Source: Dryas octopetala
Taxonomy: Eukaryota > Streptophyta > Magnoliopsida > Rosales > Rosaceae
Direction: 5' to 3'
Assembly: GCA_963921425.1 (NCBI GenBank)
Contig: OY992835.1
Span: forward strand, 8,184,001 to 8,248,000
DNA length: 64,000 nt
Below the pieces are notes generated by a model that was not told the DNA's origin, searched no databases, and worked only from the letters and a program-made list of their open reading frames with translations. The position numbers and the translations under genes are program-made. Below, piece by piece: positions 1-12,920 of this stretch (position 1 is the stretch's first letter; every line of letters begins with the position of its first letter).

Positions 1-291
1 TTAATTTGATAGTTACAATTTATTAGTCTTATTTTTCCATTGTTATAGCATATTAGGAATTTTAATTAAAAACTAATTTTATTACCATTTATTTTATGAT
101 GGTAAAATAAGGAAGAATATGAAGATGATGGGCCACCACAATATACGACTACATGTAGTCTTGAGGACATATAAAACCCATGATATTATAAGCACTATAA
201 GAAAAAGAGGTCAAACCACGTACACTGTCATGGAGGTGCTTTTTGATGCAAAGAACTTTTTGTTTTTTGATGAAAGATGAGAATTTTTTTA

Positions 292-3200
292 TTAATGAGA
301 GGAATCCTCATACAAAGCATGCTCGAGCCAAGGAGGCCCCGAGTTCACATTCAACCAAAGGAAGCACCCAAGGTTAGACAAAGAAAAACGAGCTAGTAAA
401 TGAGCAACTACATTAGAATCACGCCGACGAAATTGACATAGAGTATGATCAAAAGTCGCCAAAAGAGCCTTGAGATCCTCGATAATAACCCCATCAGCTG
501 CCATCGAGGGAAGTTGCCGATTGACTCTTTGTACAACCTGTGAGGAGTCCATCTCCAATATGACATGAGTGAGCTGTAAATCTTGAGCCAGCTGTAGCCC
601 GAAAATCCCAACCATGATCTCTGTCTCCTCCATCGAGTAGCCACCAAAAATGGATTTGGTTGCAGCAATCACAAGTCGCCCCGCACTATCCCTAATGACA
701 GCACCAAGTCCACGCCCTCTGGTCTTTAGCTTCATCCCTCCATCAGTGTTGATTTTGAACCATCCCTCACCTGGCTTCTCCCATAGACTTGGTGGTGGTG
801 CAACTCGAGGGATTAGGACCTCCGTGTGGTTTGCCATTATGTAATCCACCGCGAATTTCTGAATCCGACCATACAACCCCAGTGCATCTTCATTGATTCC
901 ATTAATCACGTAGTCATTCCGTGAGTTCCATGAGGCCCAGCATAAGAAAGCAAAAATGATCTTCTCATTGTCATTCAACACCATCATAGCATGCCGAAGG
1001 AATACATCAAAACGCCCCTCAAAGTCCAAGTCAATTAAATTACCAAGGGCCGAAAGTTGCCAGATTCTTTGAGCCAAAGGACAACCCAATATCGCATGTA
1101 AAGCAGTCTCAGTGGTCTCTCCGCAGCGCATACACCTGGGAGAAGGAATCAAAGTGCTTCTATAGAGGGCATAGTTACATGGAATAATCTCATGACTACA
1201 CTGCCAGAGTAGATGTTGAATTTTCCCAGGCACTTTTAAAGCCCAAATATCTTTCCAGATGTTTGCATGGGCAATCCTAGCAATGGTGCCGCTACCCTGG
1301 TCATCATGCCTCATAGAGAGCGCCAGCCAGTATCTACTTTTGACACTATACATTCCATTCTTTGTGTAGTGCCAGATAAGGTGGTCAGGTCTAGCTGAGA
1401 GACTTAAAGGGATGCTAGTAATCATATCGGCTTCCTCCAATCGAAAATGTTCGTAAATGAGAGCAGATCTCCATTGCCATTCAGGGGTGATAAGCCTAGC
1501 TACCCGCATATCAGTTGGAAGGGAGGGAAATGATTGTACCTGAAAAGTTGTGGGTTGTGGTAGCCATTTATCCTCGAAAATATTGACGGACATACCATCT
1601 CCAATTCTCCAACGCAGACCCTTATCCAACAAATGTCTAGCCCAAATAAGATACCTCCAGATCAGTGAAGGTCGTGTACCAATGGTCGCCTCCATAAAGG
1701 ATCCAGTCGGGTAATATCTAACTTTTATTACCTAACTCATAAGTGAAGTGGGATTTTGAACTAGTCTCCATCCCTGCTTGGCAATCAAAGCTTTATTGAA
1801 ACACTTCAAATCACGGAAGCCTAGCCCGCCCTCTTTCTTGGGCTTGCAAATCGCTGCCCACTTAAGCCAATAAATACCTCGTTTCATATGTCTCTTTCCC
1901 CACCAAAAACGCGATATAAGAGAGGTAATTTCCTTTCGGATCCCATGGGGCATGCGGAATAAACTCATATAATAAGTGGGCATTGCTTGAATTACAGACT
2001 TCACCATAATCTCTTTCCCGGCCTTAGAGAGTAATTTTTCTTTCCATCCCTGTAGCTTCCTCCAGATTCGTTCTTTGATTGGTTGGAACAATTTTTTCTT
2101 TTTTCGTCCAACCACCGTTGGAAGCCCCAGATATTTCTCATGGCAATCAGTGATCTTAATGCCAAGCACTTGGGAAGTAATAACTTTGATAAGGTGGTCC
2201 GTCCGAGGGCTATAACATATTGCAGACTTTCTCGAATTAACCCTCTGGCCTGCAACTTCTTCATAAATCTTTAGAATTTGAGAGACCGCCTAGTTGGCCT
2301 TGGGTGTCGCTTGAAGGAAAATAATACAGTCGTCCGCATAAAAAAGATGCGACACAAGAGGAGCTAGAGGAGCCGCACGCACGCCAATAATATCCCCATT
2401 GCACTCAGCTTCGCGTAGGAGGCTAGAGAGGCCTTCCCCGCAGAAAAGAAACAAGTATGGTGACAGTGGGAAGCCTTGTCTGAGGCCCCACTTAGGAACA
2501 ATGTATCCCAGAGGCACACCCCTCCACAGTACAGAGAAGGATACAGTGGTGACACAATCCATTACTTTGCTCACCCAACTTGTGTGAAAACCCAGCTTGA
2601 GCATCATTGCCTCAAGGAAATTCCATTCAACTCGGTCATATGCTTTTTCCATATCAAGTTTTATAGCCATTTTTGCAGGTTCCAACTCCGAAGTATTTTT
2701 GATAGTTTAGGTGGTTTCAAAAGCAACCATCACGTTGTCCATTATAAGTCTGCCAGGAACAACAGCACATTGATTGTCTGAGATCACCTGTGGTAAAGCT
2801 TGTTTCAGTCGATTTGCAAGAGACGTAGCGACTAGCTTGTATAAAGTGGTGTAGAGACATACTTATGGGCCGAAAGTCAGTAACATGATGTGGTTGTTCA
2901 ATCTTTGGAATAAGGGCAATAAGAGTATGATTAACACTCCTAACGCTGGCAGTTCCATTAAGAATATTCAAACAAAAATTACTAATATCATCTCCCACCA
3001 CCGACCAGTATCGTTGATAAGAAAGCGCGGGCATACCATCATAACCAGGTGACTTTGTGGGGTACATATGCGCCAAAGCCTCTTCTATATCAGCTTTTGT
3101 GAAATGCATCATTAATCGAGCGTTCATAGCAGGAGTGACTCTCGGAGCAACAGTGTCTAAGGTCCGCTACATTTCTAATCCACCAGTAATAGAGAAGAGG

Positions 3201-4409
3201 GAATTAAAATAGTCACAGAACATCGAGCCAACCCTCTCTTCCTGCTCAGTCCATTCATTATTTTCATCAAAAAGCCCTTTTATAAAATTCCGCCTCCCCC
3301 TTTCCTTTGCCTGTTTATGAAAGAATTTGGTATTTTTATCCCCCTCCTTAAGCCAAGTAATTTTTGATTGTTGTCTCCAGTAATCCTCTTCTGATGCAAA
3401 CAGATTTTGTAACTTTCGCTCAGTGTCTTTTTGATAAGCAAAAGTTGTAGCATTATGGGGACCCATTTTAACTCTACCGAGATCATCTTGTAGAAGCTGC
3501 ATTTCACGTTTCCGAGCATTATAAAAGTCCCTGCTCCAGACCTTTAGCTTTTGTGTGCAATGTTGCACGCCAGCCAGAATTTGCTCACCATTATTCACCG
3601 TTTCCTTCCAAGTATCGGTTATAAGTTGCTCACAGCTGGCTTCCCTGCACCACATTTTTTCAAAAATAAAATCTTCGGCTTCGTCTGTCACTGTTTCTAT
3701 GAACCTCATGTGTGAGGACCTCCGTAAGAATTAGAATGTGGTCAGAGCCAGGAACCTCCAAATGGTATGTAAGGATGTGTGGGTAGTGTGCCCGAAGTGC
3801 ATGATTTACTACACACCGATTCGGACGCTCTCGAACAAAAGTCGCCCCATTCCGAGAGCACTCCCAAGTGAAAGGAGTTCCCCGAAATGGAACCTCCTCC
3901 AAAGAGCAATCCATAAGTGCCGCCCTGAAATCTCTCATTTGGCACTCCGCCTTATCGCGCCCACCTTCCTTTTCAGAAGCATTTACGATCTCATTAAAAT
4001 CACCGATGACCAGCCACGCCCCATGGCCAACTCCATTCAACCGGCGAAGCAATTCCCATGAGTGACGTCTCTCCGCCATGGATGGGAGCCCATAAAAACC
4101 TGTAATTCGCAGATTATAATCATTAGGTGACTCAACTTGCATATCAATGTGACCTATAGAAGAACTCAGTAATTTCAGATTCCAACCAGACTTCCAGAGC
4201 ATAATTAAACCACCGCCTAAGACATGGCGTTCCACCCGAATCCCACCCTGTAAACCAAGACGCCCTGGAAGTTTTTCCATTTGTTTGTCCGTCATTTTCG
4301 TCTCCATTAAGAAAATGACGTCCGGACGTTTATCTCTCAGCACAAACCTGAGAGAGTTGAATGTTCGAGGTTGCCGGAAACCCCGAACATTCCAACTAAG
4401 GATCTTCAT
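292..4409 (-). pseudogene. LINE ORF2: AP endonuclease, reverse transcriptase, zf-RVT, RNase H, broken
   Basis: The ATG at 4409 starts an exonuclease-endonuclease-phosphatase domain (4409-3660). Its hallmarks are visible: SWNVRGF, METK, GDFNE and GSDH. The reverse transcriptase follows in pieces at 3709-3167, 3127-2717, 2685-2290 (with catalytic FYADDC) and 2169-1732. The last block, 1695-292 (467 codons), has a zf-RVT finger (RCMRC...H..GC) and a type-I RNase H domain with NTDGG, an acidic EETE stretch, EMDSS and the terminal RRDSNVVAHLLA. The reading frame changes between the endonuclease and RT and again near 2700, and there are in-frame stops near 3165, 2290 and 1730, so roughly five breaks. 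In life it would nick the target and prime reverse transcription. Here it is a fossil reading frame, decayed but easily recognised. Confidence 0.9.
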
Positions 4410-4551
4410 GGCTCGTGGTGGGCCAGAGCGTCCGGTCCCACCACGTGGTGCGTATCATTATCGTTCGGGATCTTGTTCTTCTTCGACTTCCTTTATGTAT
4501 CTTCCATCTCTTTATCAATTTTCCTCTTCCTTTCTGTCACAGCATCTGCAT

Positions 4552-5945
4552 TCAAAGGAGTCGTGCTTGCCTTTTCCAGGCCTTGGTTTTAATCTGGCTC
4601 CCCTCAGTGGCTTTTAAAGCAGATCCCTCAACCTGCACAGTGCTGTTTTGTTTCGGGCTACACTTCCCCCGACCTCCTTCATAGGCCACCTTAGAGGCTT
4701 TTGGTTGTTGAAGAGTGCATAAAAGAATATCACCCAACTCACGTATAGCAGCCTCATTTCTTTTCCCCTGTGCCTCAGCAATTGGTGTTGGGTCAACACT
4801 CGTCAGTATGGGCGATTTCGAGTGGGCTGTGGTAGCCTTAGTTTTGGCATTTTTCGTTCCAAGGGAGGTATGCATTTTCGCAAATATTTTTGTAACTGGG
4901 ATACCCATGGAACTCTCCCCATTATGATCCTTTGATGTTCGGTGTCGTTCTGCTTCCCCCCTATCAAAAGCTTCTGCACGTTTTAATGTTTGCTCATTAT
5001 CTTCTTTTCGTTGTGTAGCAATTTTTTCAGCAAGAGTACTAGAGGGAGTTTTTGAGAGCGATGGGGAAGGGAGGTGCCCTCTCTCAGCTCCCTTGTGCCC
5101 ACCATAAGCAGACAGAGTTGGCACATTAGGTTCAACCAAATTGTTCTCCCCTGCAACATTCTCATCTTCCTCGTCAGATTGCCCATCATCCAAAACCTTG
5201 GATTTCCCCATCTCCACCTTGGTTCTCAACCATTTTCCCCACTGTTTGTTAGGGTCCTTCTTTTGGGCTGCGGTAGATATGGGCATCGGTTGAAAGTGTG
5301 TCCTAGTCTACCACAGTTGAAACAAAAAGTGGGGAGACGTTCATAACGCAGTTCAACAATATGGGTGCCTCCACCTTCCAATCTGATCTTCTTGATTCTT
5401 GGTAGAGGCCGAGTCACATCCATTCGAACCCTGATCCTTAGAAATATTCCCACAAGGTCGGCCTCTATTCCATCACTAACGTCCAAACACTGTCCCATAA
5501 CATCCCCAAAAGCCCTCCCAGTTGCTTCTGTCATGTAAAGGAGTGGAATGTTATACAATTGAATCCAGAAATCAGGCCACTTTAGCTTCATAGCCGACGG
5601 GGCCATCGTACCATCTGGCTCTTTGAGCAACACCAGAGCCCTATCAAAAGTCTAGGGATCTTGTTAGATGACCAACTTCTTATCTTGAGCAAAAGCAAAA
5701 GTGAAAAGGAATAAATTTTCGCCCAAATCCTTTGCATGTACCACTCCAAGTGTATCCCATAGTTTGATCATCGTGTTCTTAAAAGCTTTCTTGTTGAAAG
5801 GTTTCAGAGTTAGTACTTGCGCCACCACACTCAAACGGAGAGTTTCGGTATTCGTCTTTGCTGCCGTCCCGCCCACAAGTGCTTCATCAATTTCATCATC
5901 CGTGAGGATCAAAGTTTTGGCAAAACTAGTTTGCACCTCTTCCAT
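4552..5945 (-). pseudogene. LINE ORF1 (DUF4283 plus CCHC zinc knuckle), broken
   Basis: ORF1 encodes the RNA-binding chaperone of plant L1 elements. The likely ATG is at 5945 (MEEVQTSFAKTL...). The first ~95 codons resemble the DUF4283 region found in plant L1 ORF1 and related zinc-knuckle proteins. Two in-frame stops (at about 5664 and 5653) separate it from the next block, 5633-5226, which carries a CCHC knuckle, CFNCGRLGHTFNRCP (C-x2-C-x4-H-x4-C). A frameshift near 5280 moves the lysine- and glutamine-rich, low-complexity tail (5286-4552) to another frame. That tail looks disordered. Together with ORF2 it would form the retrotransposition RNP. Confidence in the family is high; no intact protein is expected. 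Confidence 0.85.
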
Positions 5946-6202
5946 ATCACGCAAGTCGCTATCTCGATTAAAGGAAGCAATGAGACTAGGTGTTGATTGC
6001 TGCTATATGTGTGTCGTGGAAGACAAGCTAGGTTGGGGAGAAAAACAGAGCTCACCGTCACGATAGAAAGCCCTAATACGGGGTTAGGGTTGGAGAAAAC
6101 CCTAACAGAAAGTTAAGAGCGAAAAACTCTCACTGAAGGGGAGAGACCTTAACAAAACCCATTAATATTTGCCGTAATGTATGTTCTTGATGCAAAGAAC
6201 TT

Positions 6203-7528
6203 GGATAACACTGCAAGGGAGTATGAAGAGACCCATTAGAAAAGGGTGTAAGGGATTGGGGTGCCCAAATTTTATAATCGCATATTTGTACTAAGAGTGC
6301 TACACATGAAACTTCCCACCTAATCTGACAAACAGTGAAGGATTTTGTCAAGCATTATCGTGAGTTACACTCATCACTGTATACTTCAACAGTGCACCTG
6401 AACAATTAATTTCTTTTATTTCAAAAATGGGTAATACTCAATTGTTTATTAGAAAGTATTTTAATTTCTATTTCAAAATTTGAAATTTCAAAGTTACTTC
6501 ACAACTGCATTATTGGACTAGCTAAGGATTTGGGGATCCATTCTTTAAGAAAGGCCATCATGAGCACAAGAATAGAGAAGAATAGTTGTCCACTAATGAT
6601 AACTTAGGAGCTTCTAATGAAAAATTAATGGAAATAGGTGTTGATCTAATGTCTAAACACATTGGGAATGACAGGTTGAAGGAAGCTTAACACCCTTTGA
6701 AATAGCTGGTTAGATATATCCCACAACAAAAGGAAATCAAATAGGAGGCAAGTCATTACGGATGTGGTGTAACAAAGCCACGTAGGGAGTAAATTTGAAG
6801 AGTGTGGAAAAGAAGGTTTGAAGTGAAAAATAGGAAGAAGAACAATAGAGAGAAAATAGGAAGAATAAGAAGAAGAATATGAAAAAAAAAATGGAAGAAT
6901 AAGAAGAAGAGGTAGAAAACAGGGAGAAACTGCAACTTAATCAATGGTCATGGCCTGGGAGGAATGAGTTGAGGGAAAGTGAATATACTTTTATGTTTAT
7001 TGGCATCGCAAGAGTTATCATCTAAAGAGCTAAAGTTGAAATGACATGACCCAATTAAAGAAAGAAACACCCAGAAGCTAAAACACAACAAGACGAAACC
7101 ACCCAAAGAGAAGAAGGTGGTATATGAGACAATACCAAGTGACTTTGTGTTTTAGTTTGCTCTTTATTATAAGAGGATGCGTTTGTCTTGTTTTTTTTTT
7201 TTTTGTTTTTTTACAAGAATGATGAGTTGTCTTTGAACGGCTGGGATCCATCCTTCATAACTCAAGGTTTCTTTACAATCATGTAGTCATATCAGTGGCA
7301 GAACTTTCACATGTCTTGGTCAATGAGCCTTTTAAAGGCACCCTTACAGAGGCAAATAAAAATTTAACATATATATTTGGACTAGTGTGTACATGTTGGC
7401 ACACATTCAGAGTGGCACCTGTGCAAACCACTTTGAAAATGGCTTACCATGTGGTGTGCTAAATCAAGTAGCACACATGATATATTGGTGGCGCCAAAAC
7501 AATGTACGTGGTTTGGCCTCTTTTCTTG
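6203..7528. other. CACTA interior right of the LINE, no gene
   Basis: AT-rich sequence inside the CACTA element. It holds a purine-rich tract at about 6780-6930 (GAAGAA-type runs), a T-run at 7190-7212 and the subterminal repeats described for the CACTA. I see no supported coding region or RNA gene. Confidence 0.6.
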
Positions 7529-7533
7529 TAGTG

Positions 7534-7980
7534 AAGTAAGAAAGAATGAGATAAATGAAAGTAATTAGAGTACACAATTTCATCATGCCATTGGGTTTCC
7601 ATGTAAGTGTAACTTGGTGTTTTTCCTAGCTGATGAAGGATTTCTTGAGGCGCTGTCCAGTGTGCGAAGGATAAATTAGAGTAGCCCTATATAAATATAA
7701 AGACCAACATAACAGACTATTGGATACTCTTCTCTCCCAAACTTTTTTTTTTTTTTTTTACGAAGAACTAACTCCCTAGAGAAAGTGAAGGAGGCTATTT
7801 ATAAAAGAGTAGGCAAACAGCTTCATGAAAGCCAGGTTTGTATATTATTCTTGTGTAGTTTGTGTATATAATTTTTATTCTTTTGAAACATGGTGGATTG
7901 TTGAATAATTGAATTGATTTATTTTGATTATATGTTTACACATTTCAAATATATCACGTACTCATAAGTAATAGTTTATA
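7534..7980. other. Spacer between CACTA and hAT remnant
   Basis: Probably the 5' leader of the hAT remnant. It contains an 18-base T-run (7742-7759) and AT-rich sequence. No gene is seen. Confidence 0.4.
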
Positions 7981-10400
7981 ATGTTGGATCATCATCAAAA
8001 TCCGAAGCGAACAAAAAATATTTACTCATATTTTAAGATAAGGAACAATAATCAATCATCAAGTGAGATCCTTTCTGACCCTTCTTCATCTAGTCCAAGT
8101 GAGCCTCATCTAGTCCAAGTGAGCCTCATCCTTTTGAAGCTCAAATTCCGATAGGCGAATCGCAAAGTCAAATAGTTGAGTTTGATCAAGAAATTAATAT
8201 CAATTCTCTTGAACGTAATCCAGGATCACGTCTTGTAATATGGAAGTATCCTGTTAATGAACATGATAATGTTCGAAGAGCTTATATTCTCTTAAGACCA
8301 TGTCAACATAAATTAATGTATTATCCAAACACTTTTGATGGAAGACAATTTCGTTGATTTCAATATTCGATCTTGGTTCTCACAGTTTGCTTGGCTTGAA
8401 TATTCTGTTAGTCTTGACAAAACACTTTTTTTTTCCATGCTTCCTTTTTTATATGAAAGAATCTATACATACTGCATTTACTGTTGATGGGTTCACAAGT
8501 TGGAAGAGGGTTAACTCTGGAAAAACTTGTGTCATTCTACAACACATAGGCCTTCCAAGATCACCACATCATAATGCTATGCAATATTGGCATAGCCTAA
8601 GAAATTTATCTATACATATAGATAAAGTGATTAATCGATAATCATCACAATATGTTAAGAAAAATCGGTTGTGACTTAGGACCACAATAGAGGTTGTTAG
8701 GTTGCTAGGAAAGCAAACATGTTCTTTTAGAGGTTCTCATGAATCCGTTGGATCGTCCAATCGTGGCAACTTCATTAAGTTTGTAAAAGATTTGGCAAAA
8801 TTGAATATAGACATTGCAAATGTTGTGTTAGATAAAGCTTCTAAAAATGCCACATATACTTCATCCGATACTCAAAAGGAAGTCTTAAGCATTATTGCTA
8901 ACAAGGTGAGGAAGAAGATTTGTGAGGAAATTGGCCCGGGATACTAAATTTGTATTCTCGTTGATGAATCAGTTGATGTATCTAGTAAAGAACAAATGGC
9001 TATCATTCTAAGATATGTTGATTGTGATGGGTTTATTCAAAAATGATTTTTTGATATTGTGAGTGTTCCTAACACTACATCATTAACTTTGAAAAATGAG
9101 ATATCCAATGTGCTTGCTCAATACAATCTTCAAGCTGATAATATTCGTGACCAAAGATATGATGGTGATAGCAATATGCATAGTGCATGGAATGACTTAT
9201 AAGCTTTGTTTATCCAAGATTGTCCATATGCATATTATGTGCATTGCTTTACTCATCGCCTACAATTAGCTTTAAATGCTGCAGCTAAATGTGTGTCTGA
9301 TGTTTGAGATTTTTATTCAATGTTAAGTGTCATGTGAATTTTGTTGATTCTTCTTCCAAGCGTCATTCTGAATTAAAATCTATTTGGGAAAATGAAATTG
9401 AAGAATTGTTAGCTGATGGAAATCTTGAGAAAGGTACTAGATTAAATCAAACTCATACATTGACACGAGCTGGAACGCTACTCGTTGGGGGTCTCATTAC
9501 CGTTTTTGTAAGAGCTTGATTAATTTATTTGGCTCAACTTGTACAATGCTTGAGAACATGATTGAGAATGGACCATCTGAAGATATACGTGGGGAAGCTA
9601 GGAGTCTTTATAAAGTTATGACTTCTTTTGTATTTGTGTTTAACTTGCTTTTATTGCATAAAGTTATGGAAATCACAGATTTTCTTTCTCAAGCATTGCA
9701 AAAGAAATCTCAAGACATATTAAATGCTTTGAATTGTGTTTCAACAACAACAAAATTGCTTCTTCACGAGTTGAGAGCAGATGGTTGAGATGGTTTTCTT
9801 AAAAGTGTGGAATCATTTTGTGAACAAAATGAAATCGATATGCCTGATATGAGTGCTCGTTACATGACAGAGACACATCGTTCTTGCCAGTAAAAGAATT
9901 CTATTACAGTTGAACATCATTATCGTATAAATATTTTTTATGCTGTAATAGACTTTCAGTTGGTAGAGTTGGAAACTAGATTTACATCAAGAGCGATGGA
10001 CGTCCTTATCCTTAGCGCATCGTTGGATCCTCATGATAATTTCAAATCATTTAAAACTGATGATGTATGTAATCTTGCAAAGAAGTTCTTTCCTCAAGAT
10101 TTCACTCCAGTTGAAATGCATACTTTAAAAGTAGAATGCACATTTATGAGAAGGATATGCGATCTGACCCCAAGTTTCAAAATGTGGATTATGTTTCTAA
10201 TTTATGTCGAAAATTAGTTGAAACAAGAAAGTCAGAGTTCTACCCACTGATTCATAGATTGATTTGTCTAATGTTGACTATTCTTGTTTCTTGCTAGTTG
10301 TATGATTCTTCATATTGAAAGGGAACTTTCTAATAGTATAGATACAGAAGAGGTCATTGATGAATTTTATGTTATGAAGAACCATAGGGTTTAACTTATA
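7981..10400 (+). pseudogene. Decayed hAT transposase (TTF-zinc-finger / DUF4371 / ZMYM1-like type)
   Basis: Several plus-strand pieces together follow the order of plant hAT transposases annotated as TTF-type zinc finger or ZMYM1-like. A likely start is the ATG at 7981 (MLDHHQNPKRTKNIYSYF). A TTF-like block lies near 8350-8440 (WFSQFAWLEYS, then PCFLFY). Next comes GFTSWKRVNSGKT, a catalytic-region motif near 8955 (ILVDESVDVSSKEQMAIILR), HCFTHRLQLAL near 9240, and a C-terminal piece near 10300-10390 (MILHIERELSNSI). The frame changes repeatedly and there are several stops. One visible lesion is a 20-bp tandem duplication at 8089-8128 (CATCTAGTCCAAGTGAGCCT twice), which is not a multiple of three. 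The conserved C-terminal dimerisation core is largely missing. I could not define terminal repeats or the 8-bp duplication. Confidence 0.75.
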
Positions 10401-10802
10401 TAGAGTTATATTGTATTTGCATTGCATGTTTAGTTTTTTTTTTCCACCTTAATTTTTTTTCTAGTCTTTATTTATGTATAGATACGCATTTTGAGGGGAA
10501 AGGCTCACTATGTCCCCTCTGACTAGGCGTATCTTTTTTTTTTTTTTATTAATGAAATTGCCTTGTACCGTCGAGGTTTTTTTGAATTTTATGCTATGAA
10601 GAACCGCAAGGTTCAACTTAGATAGAGTTATATTGTAGTTGCATTGCATGTTTAGTTTTTTTTTTCCACCTTAATTTTTTTTTTCTAGTCTTTATTTATG
10701 TATAGATACACATTTTGAGGGGTAAGGCTTACTATGTCCCCCCTGACTAGATGTATCTTTTTTCTTTTTTATTAATGAAATTGCCTCGTACCGTCGAGGT
10801 TT
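10366..10802 (+). repeat. Tandem duplication (~217-bp unit) at the hAT 3' end
   Basis: Two nearly identical direct copies, about 10366-10582 and 10583-10802. Each runs from ATGAAGAACC.. through TTGCATTGCATGTTTAG, a T-run, GTATAGATAC, the CACTATGTCCCC block and ends in CCGTCGAGG. The first copy overlaps the last codons of the hAT transposase remnant, so the duplication doubled the 3' non-coding end of the element. Confidence 0.8.
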
Positions 10803-12447
10803 TTTTTAGCTTAGCCCACCTCATTTTCAAATCCGAGTTAGAGACACTTGCAACACTAACTATGTGATAGAAAAATTTGGAGTGAACAATGAAACCAAGC
10901 ACATTGGAATTTGAACAACAAAAATAAAGTTGAAGAAGATAATGAAAAGAATTGAGAATGTTGGTGAAAGAGAAAGGGTCCTTTTAGGGTTTTTACCGTG
11001 CGGGTCTTCCTTAGAAAACATTATTGGGTGTATCCGATACACCGTCACATGGTGTAACTAATCCAACGTGTAAGGGTATTATTGGACGGTATATTTTTAT
11101 TAATAGGATATAGTATTAATAACATTCATCAATATTATGACACGTTGAATTGATTACACCACGTAGCAGTGTATCAGTTATACAGAATAATTTCTCCTTT
11201 TCTTGGACCTCTCATGTTACTGAATCGAGCTTCTCTTCAAGCTTTGATAATGAATGCAAAATTGCAAATAACAACACGCAAATACAAATTAGAAAATGTG
11301 CAGGCATCACAGTAGGTCACCAACTTTCAAGTTTCTTCACTAAATTTATTAACAATAAATAAAGTCCAAAGTGTACTGAAATTTAAAACAAATGAAATAT
11401 TATCATACTATCCCAATCAAGAAAAATAAAAAAAATATTATCACATTATTTATTAAATATACTTTGGTGAACAAATTCGATATTCTCATTTCATTCTTTT
11501 GTTGGATTACAAATTAGAATTTTGGAATGACACATGAGAATCATGAGATAACGATTCGAATGGATTTTTAAGATATAACAAGAATTTTGAATGCGTGCGT
11601 ATACTAAACATGAAAATTAAATGTCATTCCACACCAAAAATAATAATGGAAATTAGAATTAAATACCAAATATTAATAGTTTTTCAGTAAAACAGCAAAA
11701 CACTAATTTTTTTTAGTTTAGGTACTAACCTAGAGTAAGACATTTTGGATTAGGTCACAAATCAGTTTGTTATACAGTTGTGACTGTCGAACAGTTACAG
11801 TTGTAATTGTCGAACAGTCACAATTGTGACTGTTTAAAATTTATAAAAAATCAAAATTTTTAAGGGTTTCATACTTTTGATTTAGGTTTGGAGGATGAAA
11901 TCTTATAACCTAAAGACTAAACATTAAAGTTTAAGCCTTGCAAATATTGAAAAAAATAACAAATTAATAAAAAAGTTATGACTGTTAGACAGTTACAGCT
12001 CGATATAACCATGTTTTTTAAAGTTGGTACCTAAACTGAAATGACATAAATGTTTTGATAGTTAAAATGAAAAAACATTACAATTTGGTACCTAAAGTCA
12101 ATGGACCTAAATAATAAATCTCATACTCCTTCACAAACTCTCATCCCTGCTTTATATATAAAAAAAGAGTTCTTTGGGTATCCAATAAAGTTGAAAATTC
12201 GACATCCATATATGCAAGACAATTTTTCGGCAAAAACATGGAAAACACATGAATTTTGGTTATTTAACATGTACAATATCTATTATACCCTTAAGAATGA
12301 GGTTATGTTTTGCAACAAATTAAAATTAAAAGTGTAGATTGATACCAAATAAAATTAATATCCTAAATGAACTAATGAAGTTTATGTCATATACTTTGGT
12401 AAATTTTTCTCAAATATTAAATATGAGACTTCGGACATCTATCTCAT
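10803..12447. other. AT-rich spacer with small repeats, no gene
   Basis: 10849-11015 resembles sequences at about 14880-15010 and 17746-17880 (shared core TTTTAGGGTTTTTACCGT), so it is a dispersed local repeat. 11030-11175 has an inverted-repeat look (ATACACCGTCACATGGTGTAA against TTACACCACGTAGCAGTGTAT), probably a degraded MITE. 11770-11842 is a short hairpin-like block of alternating GTGACTGTCGAACAGT words. TTTAGGTAC words recur in both orientations at 11717-12095. None of these codes for a recognisable protein. Confidence 0.5.
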
Positions 12448-12920
12448 AGAGGCTGCCAAATTAAACTTCCATACAACAAAGTTTAGACTCAAATTAATTT
12501 TGTTCTGCTAGTATTAATGACTTGAAAATATTCTATATCTCGATAATGGCATATGAAAAATCCTAATTATGGTCCCAATCCGAATGCAAGAATGGAAATT
12601 CAAAATATATGTTATAAAACTAAGAAAAAAAGACAAATTGAAAAAATTCTCATTTTTTTTGTAATAAAAAACAATTATCTCATTTCTCAAAAATTATTAT
12701 GTATACAGTAACACGGCCACGTTGTATAACCTTTATATTATAACACATGGAATGGTATACCACATGGCCGTGTTACAGTTATACACATTCATTTTTCCTC
12801 ATTTTTTTCTTTTCTCATTAGGGTCTTTTATATATTAGTCTTATTGTCCACAAAATTTGAACTCAAGACATTTTCCTACTTAGGGGAGATTTGGTGTCAT
12901 TATCATTGGCTTCTTATTAT
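12448..12920 (+). repeat. Inverted repeat block, left copy (partner 18413-18857)
   Basis: This ~470-bp block reappears in reverse complement at 18413-18857 with high similarity. Shared landmarks are GCCAAATTAAAC..TTCC, GACTTGAAAATATTCTATAT, CATTCTTGCATTCGG, the GTAACACGGCCACG..GGCCGTGTTAC sub-hairpin and GGTGTCATTATCATTGGC. The sub-hairpin (12708-12776) has its own inverted ends. The two blocks bracket PHD copy A, suggesting an inversion or a duplicated boundary element. Confidence 0.8.

Larger units (their letters stand above)
259..6186 (-). mobile_element. Nearly full-length plant L1-type LINE (non-LTR retrotransposon), inactive
   Basis: A 5.9-kb element on the minus strand. It is flanked by a perfect 16-bp direct repeat, TTGATGCAAAGAACTT, at 243-258 and 6187-6202, which is the target-site duplication. 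The 3' end (low coordinates) is A-rich on the coding strand, the remains of a poly(A) tail. In order from 6186 down: a ~240-bp 5' UTR, ORF1 with a DUF4283-like region and a CCHC knuckle, then ORF2 with APE endonuclease, reverse transcriptase, zf-RVT and a C-terminal RNase H domain. The RNase H domain marks the plant L1 group that carries one. Both ORFs are interrupted by several stops and frameshifts, so it cannot retrotranspose by itself. It lies inside the CACTA element at 193-7533 and is therefore younger. Confidence 0.93.
193..7533. mobile_element. Non-autonomous CACTA (En/Spm-like) DNA transposon, split by a LINE
   Basis: Seen: the left end reads CACTATAAGAAAAAGAGG and the reverse complement of the right end reads CACTACAAGAAAAGAGG. 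The similarity continues for about 30 bp, through CAAACCACGTACA. The trinucleotide AAG lies directly outside both ends (190-192 and 7534-7536), which is the 3-bp target duplication typical of CACTA elements. Without the LINE at 259-6186 and its second target duplication, the element is about 1.4 kb, and no transposase coding is visible in it. The subterminal stretch 7370-7530 is rich in short direct and inverted GTGTGC/GCACAC-type words, as expected for transposase binding. Known: the CACTAC terminus plus 3-bp duplication is diagnostic of the superfamily. Inference: a deletion derivative mobilised by an autonomous relative elsewhere. Confidence 0.85.
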
